NCBI RefSeq assembly: GCF_003026285.1
Contig: NZ_PYOD01000002.1
Location: 558,001-622,000 of the forward strand
Reading direction: 5' to 3'
Length of the DNA: 64,000 bases
Source of the DNA: Photobacterium profundum
GTDB taxonomy: Bacteria; Pseudomonadota; Gammaproteobacteria; Enterobacterales; Vibrionaceae
Of this stretch, positions 9,860 through 19,666 are shown in pieces. The notes below the pieces were generated by a model. That model made no database searches and had not been told where the DNA came from. It was given only the letters and a program-made list of their open reading frames with translations. The position numbers were made by a program, and so were the translations under genes. How positions within the stretch are numbered: position 1 is the first letter of the stretch; every line of letters begins with the position of its first letter.

Positions 9860-10477
9860 ATGGGACAAACAATCGAAAGCAAATTGAAGACACTAAAAAT
9901 AGTGCCTGTAATTGCTATCAAAAATGCAGAAAGTGCTCAGCCGTTAGCAAAAGTGCTAGTGGATAATGGGTTGCCTTGTGCTGAAATTACATTCCGTACA
10001 GATGCCGCGGCAGAGTCTATTCGTCTTATGCGTGACGCATATCCAGATATGCTGATTGGTGCTGGCACTGTGCTGACAATAGAGCAAGTCGACCAAGCTA
10101 TTTTGGCCGGTGCTGACTTTATTGTGAGCCCAGGCCTTAACCCCACCACAGTTAAGTATTGTTTAACGAAAAATATTCCTGTTATCCCTGGGGTTAACAA
10201 CCCTAGCTTGGTTGAACAAGCCATGTCATTAGGGTTGAAAACAGTGAAATTTTTTCCAGCAGAACCATCGGGTGGTATTAGCATGCTTAAAGCACTATCA
10301 GCTGTATACCCAGTGGAGTTCATGCCTACTGGTGGTATTAGCCCTGCGAATGCCAATGACTACCTTGCTCTTGAAAAAGTAGTGGCATGTGGCGGTACAT
10401 GGATGGTTCCAAATAATTTAATTGAGCAAGGTGATTGGCAGGCAATTGGTCTGTTAGTTAGTGAAATCAATAAGTAA
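9860..10477 (+). CDS. eda: KDPG/KHG aldolase (2-keto-3-deoxy-6-phosphogluconate aldolase)
   Basis: Eda splits KDPG to pyruvate and glyceraldehyde-3-phosphate, the second Entner-Doudoroff step, as a cytoplasmic class I aldolase trimer. The 205 residues carry the Schiff-base lysine K130 in TVKFFPAEPSGG, the proton-transfer glutamate in CAEITFRT (42) and the phosphate loop MPTGGISPAN. The ATG at 9860 has AGGGGA upstream. It is divergent from gntK-edd rather than in the common edd-eda order, and ends in a strong terminator. Confidence 0.95.
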   Translation: MGQTIESKLKTLKIVPVIAIKNAESAQPLAKVLVDNGLPCAEITFRTDAAAESIRLMRDAYPDMLIGAGTVLTIEQVDQAILAGADFIVSPGLNPTTVKYCLTKNIPVIPGVNNPSLVEQAMSLGLKTVKFFPAEPSGGISMLKALSAVYPVEFMPTGGISPANANDYLALEKVVACGGTWMVPNNLIEQGDWQAIGLLVSEINK

Positions 10478-10493
10478 AAAGAAACTAAATTTC

Positions 10494-10530
10494 TGTCATC
10501 AGTACTTACATTTTTACTGATGACATTTTA
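10494..10530 (+). terminator. Terminator of eda
   Basis: TGTCATCAGTA (10494-10504) and TACTGATGACA (10515-10525) form a perfect 11-bp stem with a 10-nt loop, followed by TTTT. Confidence 0.8.
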
Positions 10531-10599
10531 AGCCAAATATAAGGGAATAGGCGGCAATTCTACCCGCAAATATTCTCCGTTTAAGCAGGAGTTGAGAAA

Positions 10600-12087
10600 A
10601 TGTCGAAAGATCACAGCACCGTTGCCCGCTCGATAGTCGAGCAATTGGGTGGTGCAGACAACGTTGTAGCACTGACCCACTGTATGACGCGTTTGCGCTT
10701 TGTACTAAAAGATGAAGCAAAGGTTGATGCTTCTGCACTAAAAGCACTTAAAGGCGTCATGGGCGTTGTACATAATGGTGACCAATGTCAGGTGATCATT
10801 GGTAATAATGTTTCTCATGCTTATAAAGAAGTAATGAAGATATGCCGCTTAGATGGCAATACTGATGATGCACCTGCAGCAAAGAAAGTGAAGTTAACAC
10901 CGAAAGTTATCGGTGCAAAAATGCTTGATGCACTTGTTGGCACCATGTCACCACTGATCCCAGCGATTATCGGTGGCTCTATGGTTAAACTTGCCGCCAT
11001 GCTTCTACTCATGTTTAACATTTATGAAGCCGACGATTCAACGGTTATCCTACTAAACACAATTGGTGATGGTGCCTTCTACTTCCTACCACTAATGGTG
11101 GCAGCATCCGCTGCAATTAAATTCAAAACAAACATGTCGATAGCTATCGGTATCGCCGGTGTATTGGTTCACCCTAATTTTGCCGACTTGATGGCACAAG
11201 CTGCTGATGGGCGCCACGTTGATTTATTTGGTATTCCAATCACTTCAGTACGTTATACCTATACTGTTATTCCTGTATTGATCATGACTTGGATCTTGTC
11301 GTACATCGAACGTTGGGTTGATAGCATTACACCTGTTGTGACGAAGAACTTCTTGAAGCCAATGCTTATTGTGCTAATTGCAGCACCAGTAGGTATCGTG
11401 CTGGTTGGCCCTATGGGTATTTGGATCGGTACTGCGCTTTCTACGCTGGTATACACGATTCACGATGCACTGGGTTGGTTAGCTGTCGCAATTATGGGTG
11501 CACTATGGCCGCTATTGGTTCTAACGGGGATGCACCGCGTATTCACACCCACTATCATTCAAACTATCGCTGAAACAGGTACTGAGGCTATGGTAATGCC
11601 AGCTGAAATCGGTGCAAACATCGGCATGGGTGGTGCTTGTTTGGCTGTTGCTTGGAAAACCAAAAACATCGCACTGAAACAAACATCGATGGCGGCTGGT
11701 GCATCAGCATTGATGGCAGGTATCTCCGAACCAGCATTGTACGGTGTATTACTGCGCTTGAAGCGTCCACTGATTGCTGCTCTGATTACAGGTTTCATTG
11801 TTGGTGGACTGGCAGGTATGGCGGGTATTGCAAGCCACTCAATGGCGGCACCAAGCCTATTTACCAGTGTACAGTTCATTGACGTGAACGACCCGATGAG
11901 CCTCGTGTGGGTTCTAGGTCTGATGGCTCTATCTGTTGTTCTGTCTTTCGTACTAACCTTACTGCTTGGTTTTGAAGATATTCCTGAAGACGAGGATGAA
12001 TCAAACCCTACGGCTGCAAAAGAAACAGCAGATAAAGACGTTGAAGCAAATAAAACACCTATATCAACAAAACCCGCAATTGCCTAG
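10600..12087 (+). CDS. ascF: PTS beta-glucoside (arbutin/salicin/cellobiose type) EIIBC component AscF
   Basis: This membrane permease imports and phosphorylates aryl-beta-glucosides or cellobiose. The EIIB domain (about 1-90) has the phosphocysteine in THCMTRLRF (C28); the EIIC domain follows with about ten hydrophobic segments and the stretches IPAIIGGSMVKL, DGAFYFLPLM, GMHRVFTPT and GISEPALYGV. The 495-residue length and ending LLLGFEDIPEDED match AscF. There is no EIIA domain, so phosphate must come from a separate EIIA-Glc. The ATG at 10600 has GGAG nearby. ascB follows 68 bp downstream. Confidence 0.9.
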   Translation: MSKDHSTVARSIVEQLGGADNVVALTHCMTRLRFVLKDEAKVDASALKALKGVMGVVHNGDQCQVIIGNNVSHAYKEVMKICRLDGNTDDAPAAKKVKLTPKVIGAKMLDALVGTMSPLIPAIIGGSMVKLAAMLLLMFNIYEADDSTVILLNTIGDGAFYFLPLMVAASAAIKFKTNMSIAIGIAGVLVHPNFADLMAQAADGRHVDLFGIPITSVRYTYTVIPVLIMTWILSYIERWVDSITPVVTKNFLKPMLIVLIAAPVGIVLVGPMGIWIGTALSTLVYTIHDALGWLAVAIMGALWPLLVLTGMHRVFTPTIIQTIAETGTEAMVMPAEIGANIGMGGACLAVAWKTKNIALKQTSMAAGASALMAGISEPALYGVLLRLKRPLIAALITGFIVGGLAGMAGIASHSMAAPSLFTSVQFIDVNDPMSLVWVLGLMALSVVLSFVLTLLLGFEDIPEDEDESNPTAAKETADKDVEANKTPISTKPAIA

Positions 12088-12113
12088 TGTGGTTGTTTAA
12101 CTAATGAATTTAA

Positions 12114-13586
<1,473 letters not shown>

Positions 13587-13638
13587 TAAAAGCAGTAATT
13601 TATCTAAACAGTAATTGATAAAATAATAGATAAAAAAT

Positions 13639-13660
13639 CGCTGCCAATTGGCAGCGCTTT
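13639..13660. terminator. Bidirectional terminator between ascB and the lipoprotein gene
   Basis: CGCTGCC-AATT-GGCAGCG is a perfect 7-bp stem, with TAAAAAAT on the left (a T-run for the minus strand) and a pyrimidine-rich stretch on the right. Confidence 0.75.
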
Positions 13661-13665
13661 CAATT

Positions 13666-15822
13666 TTATTTCATAACATCTCGATCTGCAGTATCTTTCA
13701 GATCGATCAATGTTTGATTTTCAGTATCAATAAGAAAGTGATCACTTGCTTGTCCAGTCGCAAATTTATCTAGAATGATAAACAAACTACTAAAACGAGA
13801 TTTAAACACATCACCTACCGTATGATCCCCTAACTCTCCAACCTCAGAGCCGATCGGGGTATTAAATTCCGCAAGCTCTTCACTCAACAATTTATATTGT
13901 GGTAAAACATTTGGATCAATATCGCGGAATGCAAGTTCATCAGCATTTCTCAGTCGATAGAAGTCAACAGCCAGTTGCTCACCATCCCAGCCTCGGAAAT
14001 CAGCCAGTGTAAGGCTATTAGCCATCGCCAACTCTTCCGCTTTGATCCGTGCTACACGCCAATCTTGTAGGAACTGAAGAAGGTCGTTGTTATTAAGCTT
14101 GGCTGTACAAGACGGAATCATTACAGATAACGCATCAGCAAGCTGGCAAACAGTAAATTCGGTCTCGAGTTGAGACATAATCAGCATCTGCTCACCATCC
14201 ATATTCATGATCATTACACGTATATCAACAGGCCAATCACCAGGAAGGAAGCGAAGACGTGTCAACTCTCTGATGTGCCAATCAGTCAGTTCATAATAAG
14301 TTTCAGACTTTAGAATATCACCATTCCATATCTTCGCTTTGGCTTCTTCATCATTACCGGCTTGCGCTGTTAGGTATTCCTGCTCCTCTTGGTAGTGCTC
14401 AAACAGTTCATTGAAACGCGGTACGTTTTCAATAATGACCGTTTCAACTTCTATTTGATTATCAGGCATGATATTCAGTACTTTATAAGCCGGAATATAG
14501 CCAGCCAATGAAGGTGCCTGAATATTGAAAAGTGTGTGTTGCTCACCATCAATATTGTATGACTTCATACCGGTATCATTAAAATGCATATGACCACCAA
14601 CATGCACACTCAGCCCTGTTGCTGCAAGGGCTTTACTGGTGTCGTCTTCTGGCATACGAGCTAGCTGGAACTTACCTTCACCAAATAAATCTTCTATATC
14701 TTCTGATGCACCATTATAGAAATCTGTCATCGGGAAGTGACTGAAAGATACAAGCGTCTTATTTTGCTCTTTAGCTGCTTTCACAACATCGCTGATCCAG
14801 TCTACAACATGGGCTTTGTGGGTCAGCATCATGTTGTAGCCGGCATTACCCGAGCCTTCGTAATCATCCGGTCGCATTACGCCACCGGTTGAATTTTCTT
14901 TTGGTTGATAAACGTTGGCATCGATTGCCAACAGCCATAAGCCTTCTACTGGCTCAACAAGGTAGCTGGTATCTGGCACTGTAGAGCAGCTGGTATAATT
15001 GTCTTGTTTATAATCGCCACCAGTACCTTCACGACAAATTTCATATTGACGATTCTCGTAACTAGCTTCTTTTAAAGCGATGTCATAAGTGTAATTAGTA
15101 CGAGCTTCATTGCTACTATAAGGTGTTTCATAATAGAGATAGTTTTTAGCAGGATAAAAGCCATGAGGCCCCAGAATATTCATGATGTCTTGATAGCCCC
15201 AATGTACGACTTCTTGCGTACATACGGTATCTAACGCACCATTTTCGCCGGGAATAGTGCCCCACTCACCATCATAATCTACGCACTCTTCTTTACCACG
15301 GCTGTAAATTCGTTGGTTTTGACCACCTTCACCAAGGTAATCACTTTTACCGGCAGGTTGGGTAAACGGTCGGTTTGGATCATGATTGCCAGGAGCCGCA
15401 AAAAACTCAAGGCCATATTTTTCGCGATAGGTATCAAATACCTTCACTAAGCCGCGCATATGAACAGGCTGACCATCATCACTAAAGTCTCCAGGAAGGG
15501 CGACATATTTTATTCCGCGGTCTACAACATCATCAAGCGCTGCTATCAGGGCAAAATAGTTTTCATTGAATAAACGTGTGGAGTTCATTTGAGACTCCAT
15601 CGTACGTATTGTTGCTCTATCACCACTTAGTGAATTAGGCAGCCCATCAAATGAACCATCTTGAAAATCACCATAAACATCATGGAAGTGAATGTCAGGC
15701 ATAAAAGCGACTTGTAAAGACGTTTCAAGCCCGCCTTTACCATCTTCATGTGATGAGTCAGAGTTGCAACCTAGCAATGTTGCTGCCAGCAGGGAAATCG
15801 CAGGCAGTTTCCAATTATTCAT
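13666..15822 (-). CDS. Lipoprotein metallophosphoesterase (calcineurin-like)
   Basis: The 718-residue protein begins with a lipoprotein signal whose lipobox LLGC places the modified cysteine at C19, so it is probably anchored in the envelope facing the periplasm. The metal-binding motifs of calcineurin-like phosphoesterases follow in order: FMPDIHFHD, LPGDFSDDG, APGNHDP, SFSHFPM and GGHMHFND. The substrate cannot be read from the sequence. The C-terminal third (after about 480) is helical with no motif I recognise. It is a single gene between terminators. Confidence 0.82.
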   Translation of the reverse strand: MNNWKLPAISLLAATLLGCNSDSSHEDGKGGLETSLQVAFMPDIHFHDVYGDFQDGSFDGLPNSLSGDRATIRTMESQMNSTRLFNENYFALIAALDDVVDRGIKYVALPGDFSDDGQPVHMRGLVKVFDTYREKYGLEFFAAPGNHDPNRPFTQPAGKSDYLGEGGQNQRIYSRGKEECVDYDGEWGTIPGENGALDTVCTQEVVHWGYQDIMNILGPHGFYPAKNYLYYETPYSSNEARTNYTYDIALKEASYENRQYEICREGTGGDYKQDNYTSCSTVPDTSYLVEPVEGLWLLAIDANVYQPKENSTGGVMRPDDYEGSGNAGYNMMLTHKAHVVDWISDVVKAAKEQNKTLVSFSHFPMTDFYNGASEDIEDLFGEGKFQLARMPEDDTSKALAATGLSVHVGGHMHFNDTGMKSYNIDGEQHTLFNIQAPSLAGYIPAYKVLNIMPDNQIEVETVIIENVPRFNELFEHYQEEQEYLTAQAGNDEEAKAKIWNGDILKSETYYELTDWHIRELTRLRFLPGDWPVDIRVMIMNMDGEQMLIMSQLETEFTVCQLADALSVMIPSCTAKLNNNDLLQFLQDWRVARIKAEELAMANSLTLADFRGWDGEQLAVDFYRLRNADELAFRDIDPNVLPQYKLLSEELAEFNTPIGSEVGELGDHTVGDVFKSRFSSLFIILDKFATGQASDHFLIDTENQTLIDLKDTADRDVMK

Positions 15823-16186
15823 TATTGTGTAGTCCTAATTATTATTGGCTATGCGCCAAAGCAGCAAGAAGGCTAGAGATTCAACATGACAGAAATTGGA
15901 TTATTTAATGACAGTGCGGTTACAGGATTATCGTTCTGTTAACTTGCCCCAAACTATTGATGTATATCATTATAGTGACATTTATCCAATTAATTCATCA
16001 ACTAAGAACTATAGGGTTAAATGATGGAAGGCTTAAGCGTAGATAGAGCAAATATTACCTGCTCCATTCCGTTTTTAATACTCGGGGTTCATTGCACAGT
16101 ACTATAGCTTTCGATACCGCCCTATAAATACAAAGGCTATAACGGCTCAATATTGCACATCCTTTTTTAAGCCTTTATGTAATGGC
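15823..16186. other. Intergenic region without a recognisable gene
   Basis: This holds the promoter side of the lipoprotein gene and the 3' side of the HxlR gene. Only reading frames below 30 codons are seen and no clear terminator or repeat. Confidence 0.5.
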
Positions 16187-16531
16187 TTATTCATCGGCCT
16201 CTGAAATTTCATTTTGCAGCACTTCGAGCTGATCAAGAATACGGATAAATTTATCGCCAAAAGGCGTCACTTCATATTCAACTCTTGGTGGTACTTCGTT
16301 AAATGAGACTCGATTTAAAATACCAAACTGCACATTTTTACGTAAACATTCATTCAATACTTTCGTTGAAAGCCCTTCTACATTTCGCACCATTTCACCC
16401 GGTCGATTTATATCATGCGCAAGCAATTGATAAACAGTAAGTGACCACTTACAACCATAAATGGTTTCGACCATACGCGCAGATCGCTCTGGTGCTGATT
16501 TTCTCGAAAATATTTTTTCCTGACTTTTCAT
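16187..16531 (-). CDS. HxlR-family winged-helix transcriptional regulator
   Basis: The 114-residue protein is a typical HxlR/MarR-like winged helix: GCKWSLTVYQLLAHDINRPGEM, then VEGLSTKVLNECLRK as recognition region and VEYEVTPFGDKF as the wing. Members often sense quinones or aldehydes and repress a divergent oxidoreductase. That fits the SDR gene starting 106 bp away on the other strand. A cysteine at about 28 in YGCKW is in the place often used for redox sensing. Confidence 0.88.
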   Translation of the reverse strand: MKSQEKIFSRKSAPERSARMVETIYGCKWSLTVYQLLAHDINRPGEMVRNVEGLSTKVLNECLRKNVQFGILNRVSFNEVPPRVEYEVTPFGDKFIRILDQLEVLQNEISEADE

Positions 16532-16544
16532 AAAGATGTACCAA

Positions 16545-16574
16545 TAAGTACTTACCTTACCGATTTGTACTTAC
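16545..16574. promoter_or_regulatory. HxlR operator candidates in the hxlR/SDR divergent promoter
   Basis: GTACTTAC occurs twice in the same direction, at 16548-16555 and 16567-16574, 19 bp apart. The first copy is inside the perfect 10-bp palindrome TAAGTACTTA (16545-16554). Position just upstream of the regulator start suggests autoregulation and control of the SDR gene. Confidence 0.5.
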
Positions 16575-16637
16575 TATTCAGATGGCTAGTAATGGCACTA
16601 ACATTAGCACATCGCCAATACACAAGAGAGTATAAAA

Positions 16638-17417
16638 ATGAACTTCAAACACACTGGTATCGCATTGATCGTAGGTGGCTCTAGCGGCATGGGCTTAGCG
16701 ACAGCAAAGCAATTAGCAATGAATAACCTTGATGTGGTTATCGTAGGAAACAATGCAGAAAAGTTAAACCGTGCAGTTAATGAAGTACAAGCGGTAGCAT
16801 CTGGTTCTGCTCAAGTATCTGGCTTACAAGCCAATCTTTACAAGGCTGATGATATCCAGAAAATTGTCGATTTTATTCATCAGCCTTCAAACCAAATCAG
16901 CTATTTAGTCAATGCTGCTGGCTATTTTAATCCGAAAGCTTTTGTGGAGCATACTGCTAGTGATTACGACATCTATATGGATTTAAACAAAGCGACCTTT
17001 ACCCTCTCGCAAGCGGTTGCTACCAATATGATCCAAAGCGGTGGCGGGAACATTGTGAATATTGGCTCAATGTGGGGCAAACAAGCGATTAAAGCTACGC
17101 CATCATCCGCTTATTCAATGGCAAAAGCGGGATTACATGCATTAACCCAACATATGGCAATGGAACTTGCAGACAGCGGAATTAGAGTAAACGCCGTGTC
17201 ACCAGCAGTAGTGAAAACGCCCATTTATGAATCATTTATTGACCCCAAAGAGGTTGATGAAGCATTAGAAGGGTTCAATGCTTTCCACCCTATTGGACGA
17301 GTTGGTACAGCCCAAGATATAGCTAATACCATCACCTTCTTATTATCAGACGAAACAAGTTGGGTGACAGGGGCTATTTGGGATATTGATGGCGGGGTAA
17401 TTGCTGGCCGTAACTAA
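16638..17417 (+). CDS. Short-chain dehydrogenase/reductase (SDR)
   Basis: A classical cytoplasmic SDR of 259 residues that would use NAD(P)H. It shows the cofactor loop [17 protein letters not shown] at about 90, the catalytic serine in NIGSMWG and the YSMAK tetrad part (YxxxK), then [14 protein letters not shown] and the C-terminal WDIDGGV. Substrate is unknown. Divergent to the HxlR regulator, it is probably induced by a reactive carbonyl or quinone. The ATG at 16638 follows GAGAG. Confidence 0.9.
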   Translation: MNFKHTGIALIVGGSSGMGLATAKQLAMNNLDVVIVGNNAEKLNRAVNEVQAVASGSAQVSGLQANLYKADDIQKIVDFIHQPSNQISYLVNAAGYFNPKAFVEHTASDYDIYMDLNKATFTLSQAVATNMIQSGGGNIVNIGSMWGKQAIKATPSSAYSMAKAGLHALTQHMAMELADSGIRVNAVSPAVVKTPIYESFIDPKEVDEALEGFNAFHPIGRVGTAQDIANTITFLLSDETSWVTGAIWDIDGGVIAGRN

Positions 17418-17437
17418 GATGTATTCGTTTATCAACT

Positions 17438-17520
17438 ATGTCGTTTACTGTATAAAGATAACGACATAATTGAATACCGAGAGTCGTTAATGAATAATCA
17501 TCAACGACTCTCGGTATTTC
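17438..17520. terminator. Two hairpins between the SDR and TetR genes
   Basis: ATGTCGTT/AACGACAT (17438-17445 and 17460-17467) is followed by a perfect 16-bp stem, AATACCGAGAGTCGTT with its complement at 17473-17488 and 17503-17518, loop 14 nt. Both genes converge here, so the long stem probably ends transcription from both sides. Confidence 0.7.
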
Positions 17521-17557
17521 ATTAACCAGCAAAGCTGATAGCTCACCCTTAACAACG

Positions 17558-18118
17558 TTAGCGGTTTATCACATCCATATACATATCACGTGCAATATCG
17601 ATAAGAGTAGGATCTTTTGAAATCTGTAATGTTGCAATCAAGCCATTAAAAATAAGCTCTGCTCTCACCGCTTTTTCTTGGGCATTTTCTACGTTATGCG
17701 TTTCAAGAAGATTACAAACCATACTGACACGTCGTTGTTTATAAAGCGTACATATGTCGGTAATATTTTCTTCTGCGTTGCAAAATTCACTGTAGGCAAG
17801 TTGAAAATAACAGCCATTAAAAGCATCCACAGCTAGAGATTGACGCAAGGTTTCAAAACGTTCACTTAACTTTTCTTCTAAAGATAATGAATCATCATTC
17901 ATCACCTCAGTTAAGTGCTCAATCGCACTCTTTCCGTAAGCATCAAGTGCTTGAGCAATCAGGTTTTCTTTAGATAAAAAATACTTATAAATCGTCGCTT
18001 TTGACAAGCCTGTTGCAGCAGTGATTTTATCCATACTCGTTCCATGGAAGCCATACTGAGAGCACAACTCGACGGTCTTGTTTATAGCATTTTGTTTTTT
18101 CTCTTCACATCGACTCAT
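17558..18118 (-). CDS. TetR-family transcriptional regulator
   Basis: About 186 residues with a TetR N-terminal helix-turn-helix: CSQYGFHGTSMDKITAATG and SKATIYKYF. The C-terminal ligand domain has no recognisable specificity. I choose the ATG at 18118 because GAGGAAAAG lies just before it; an in-frame GTG at 18151 would add 11 residues. The gene is divergent from the triplicated exported-protein genes, and two palindromes between them are likely operators for both sides. Confidence 0.85.
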   Translation of the reverse strand: MSRCEEKKQNAINKTVELCSQYGFHGTSMDKITAATGLSKATIYKYFLSKENLIAQALDAYGKSAIEHLTEVMNDDSLSLEEKLSERFETLRQSLAVDAFNGCYFQLAYSEFCNAEENITDICTLYKQRRVSMVCNLLETHNVENAQEKAVRAELIFNGLIATLQISKDPTLIDIARDMYMDVINR

Positions 18119-18158
18119 CCGCTTTTCCTCACTACGGTTCAATACAACCACCTTAACA

Positions 18159-18239
18159 AACTAAACTGTTTAGTTCAAAAAAGATTGACAGACCTGTGAC
18201 TAGAGGTCTATTCTAAAAATGAACTAAACGGTTCAGTTC
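18159..18239. promoter_or_regulatory. Two TetR-type palindromic operators
   Basis: AACTAAAC-T-GTTTAGTT (18159-18175) is a perfect palindrome with 8-bp arms. GAACTAAAC-G-GTTCAGTTC (18221-18239) is the same motif with 9-bp arms and one mismatch. The centres are 63 bp apart, six helical turns, which would put bound dimers on the same face. One is near the TetR start and the other about 50 bp before the first exported-protein gene. Confidence 0.75.
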
Positions 18240-18287
18240 AAAAATTAGATTTAAATAACTAAACATAAAAACAAAAGGAAGAACATT

Positions 18288-18623
18288 ATGAAAACATCAA
18301 CTGCCCTACTTAGCCTAGCCTTACTACTTCCAGCATTGTCAGCGACGGCTGCCCAGAATGATCACGATGAAAGCCTATCGAGTATGCATGCTGAACAACT
18401 TCGAATTAGCGCATTAGACGCTTCGCCTAGCTCTGCGCCTTCTATTGTTTATGCCGATCGCGATGAAAACACAGGCACCTTATATGCTGAGTCATTACGT
18501 CAAAAAGCATTAACGCCGAGCACACAAAATGTCGAGTCTTATACCGTGATTGACCACGATGAAAAAGCCTCTACCCGTTATGCCACGCAATTACGTATCG
18601 ATGCGTTAAATAAGAAAAGTTAA
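18288..18623 (+). CDS. Small exported repeat protein, copy 1
   Basis: The 111-residue protein starts with a clear signal peptide (about 1-22, ending SATAA) and a mature part of about 89 residues. The mature part has three units with an exact 32-residue period, starting at D25, D57 and D89: D-H/R-D-E, nine variable or semi-conserved residues, then H/Y-A-x-x-L-R-x-x-A-L. No known domain is recognised. AAAGGAAG precedes the ATG. Copies 2 and 3 follow at 399- and 400-bp spacing, and the TetR operators lie upstream. Confidence 0.85.
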   Translation: MKTSTALLSLALLLPALSATAAQNDHDESLSSMHAEQLRISALDASPSSAPSIVYADRDENTGTLYAESLRQKALTPSTQNVESYTVIDHDEKASTRYATQLRIDALNKKS

Positions 18624-18686
18624 TCGAACTATATGTATTAAAAATACGCATTAAAACCTAACAATTTATTTTAAAAGGAAATCACT

Positions 18687-19022
18687 ATGAAAATTTCAAC
18701 TGCCCTATTCAGCTTGGCACTACTTTTACCTGCATTATCAGTCACTGCGGCTCAGAATGATCACGATGAAAGCCTATCAAACATGCACGCTGAACAACTA
18801 CGGATTAGTGCATTGGGTACATCACCTCAATCTGCACCATCAATTGCTTATACCGACCGTGATGAAAACACAGGCACCTTATACGCTGAATCATTACGTC
18901 AAAAAGCATTAACACCAAACATCCAAAACACCGTGTCTTATAACGTGATTGGCCACGATGAAAAAGTGTCTACCCGTTATGCCACGCAATTACGTATCGA
19001 TGCGTTAAATAAGAAAAGTTAA
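18687..19022 (+). CDS. Small exported repeat protein, copy 2
   Basis: A 111-residue paralogue of copy 1 with the same signal peptide and the same three 32-residue units; most differences are in the linkers. The spacer before it resembles that before copy 3 (AACTATATGTATTAAA and an AAGGAAA ribosome site), so the duplicated unit included the intergenic DNA. No promoter is apparent between copies, so one transcript from the TetR-controlled promoter is likely. Confidence 0.85.
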   Translation: MKISTALFSLALLLPALSVTAAQNDHDESLSNMHAEQLRISALGTSPQSAPSIAYTDRDENTGTLYAESLRQKALTPNIQNTVSYNVIGHDEKVSTRYATQLRIDALNKKS

Positions 19023-19086
19023 GTGAACTATATGTATTAAAGATACGTATCAAAACCCAATAACTTATTTCAAATAAGGAAACACC

Positions 19087-19422
19087 ATGAAAATTTCAAC
19101 TGCCCTATTCAGCCTTGCTTTACTACTTCCAGCATTATCAGCAACGGCTGCTCAGAATGATCACGATGAAAGCCTATCAAGTATGCATGCTGAACAACTG
19201 CGAATTAGTGCATTGGGTACATCACCTCAATCTGCACCATCAATTACTTATACCGACCGTGATGAAAACACAGGCACCTTATATGCTCAATCATTACGTA
19301 CAAAAGCACTCACACCCGTAACACGCGATGTGGTCTCTTATACAACGATAGATCGCGATGAAAATGTAGCATCGCACTATGCAACCCAAGTACGCATTGA
19401 GGCACTGAACAAAAAGAGATAA
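19087..19422 (+). CDS. Small exported repeat protein, copy 3
   Basis: Third 111-residue paralogue. The N-terminal two thirds are nearly identical to copy 2, while the last repeat unit has diverged more (TIDRDENVASHYATQVRIEAL). It keeps the D-R-D-E, Y-A-x-x-L/V-R and A-L positions, which argues these residues matter. The sequence predicts periplasmic or secreted location. Function is unknown. Confidence 0.85.
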   Translation: MKISTALFSLALLLPALSATAAQNDHDESLSSMHAEQLRISALGTSPQSAPSITYTDRDENTGTLYAQSLRTKALTPVTRDVVSYTTIDRDENVASHYATQVRIEALNKKR

Positions 19423-19549
19423 TGAACCTAGGGCGGCTTATTGCCATACGGAAATGGTATAAGCCAAATATTCTCATCCAACAATATGTATCACGAACAA
19501 ATATACTGATTACAGAACTAAGGTGCTTTTATGATTCAACAACAAATAA

Positions 19550-19588
19550 AAAAGCCGATTCAACCTAATGCTGAATCGGCTTTTATAA
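19550..19588. terminator. Bidirectional terminator after the triplicated genes
   Basis: GCCGATTCA (19554-19562) and TGAATCGGC (19572-19580) form a 9-bp stem with a 9-nt loop, flanked by AAAAAA on the left and TTTTATAATT on the right. It also serves dbpA from the other side. Confidence 0.8.
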
Positions 19589-19666
19589 TTTGTGTTCACC
19601 ACTGCGCTTAAATAAATAGTCAGAGGTTTACAATAATCTCCATTCTATCTATTCGTTATGCCGTGA

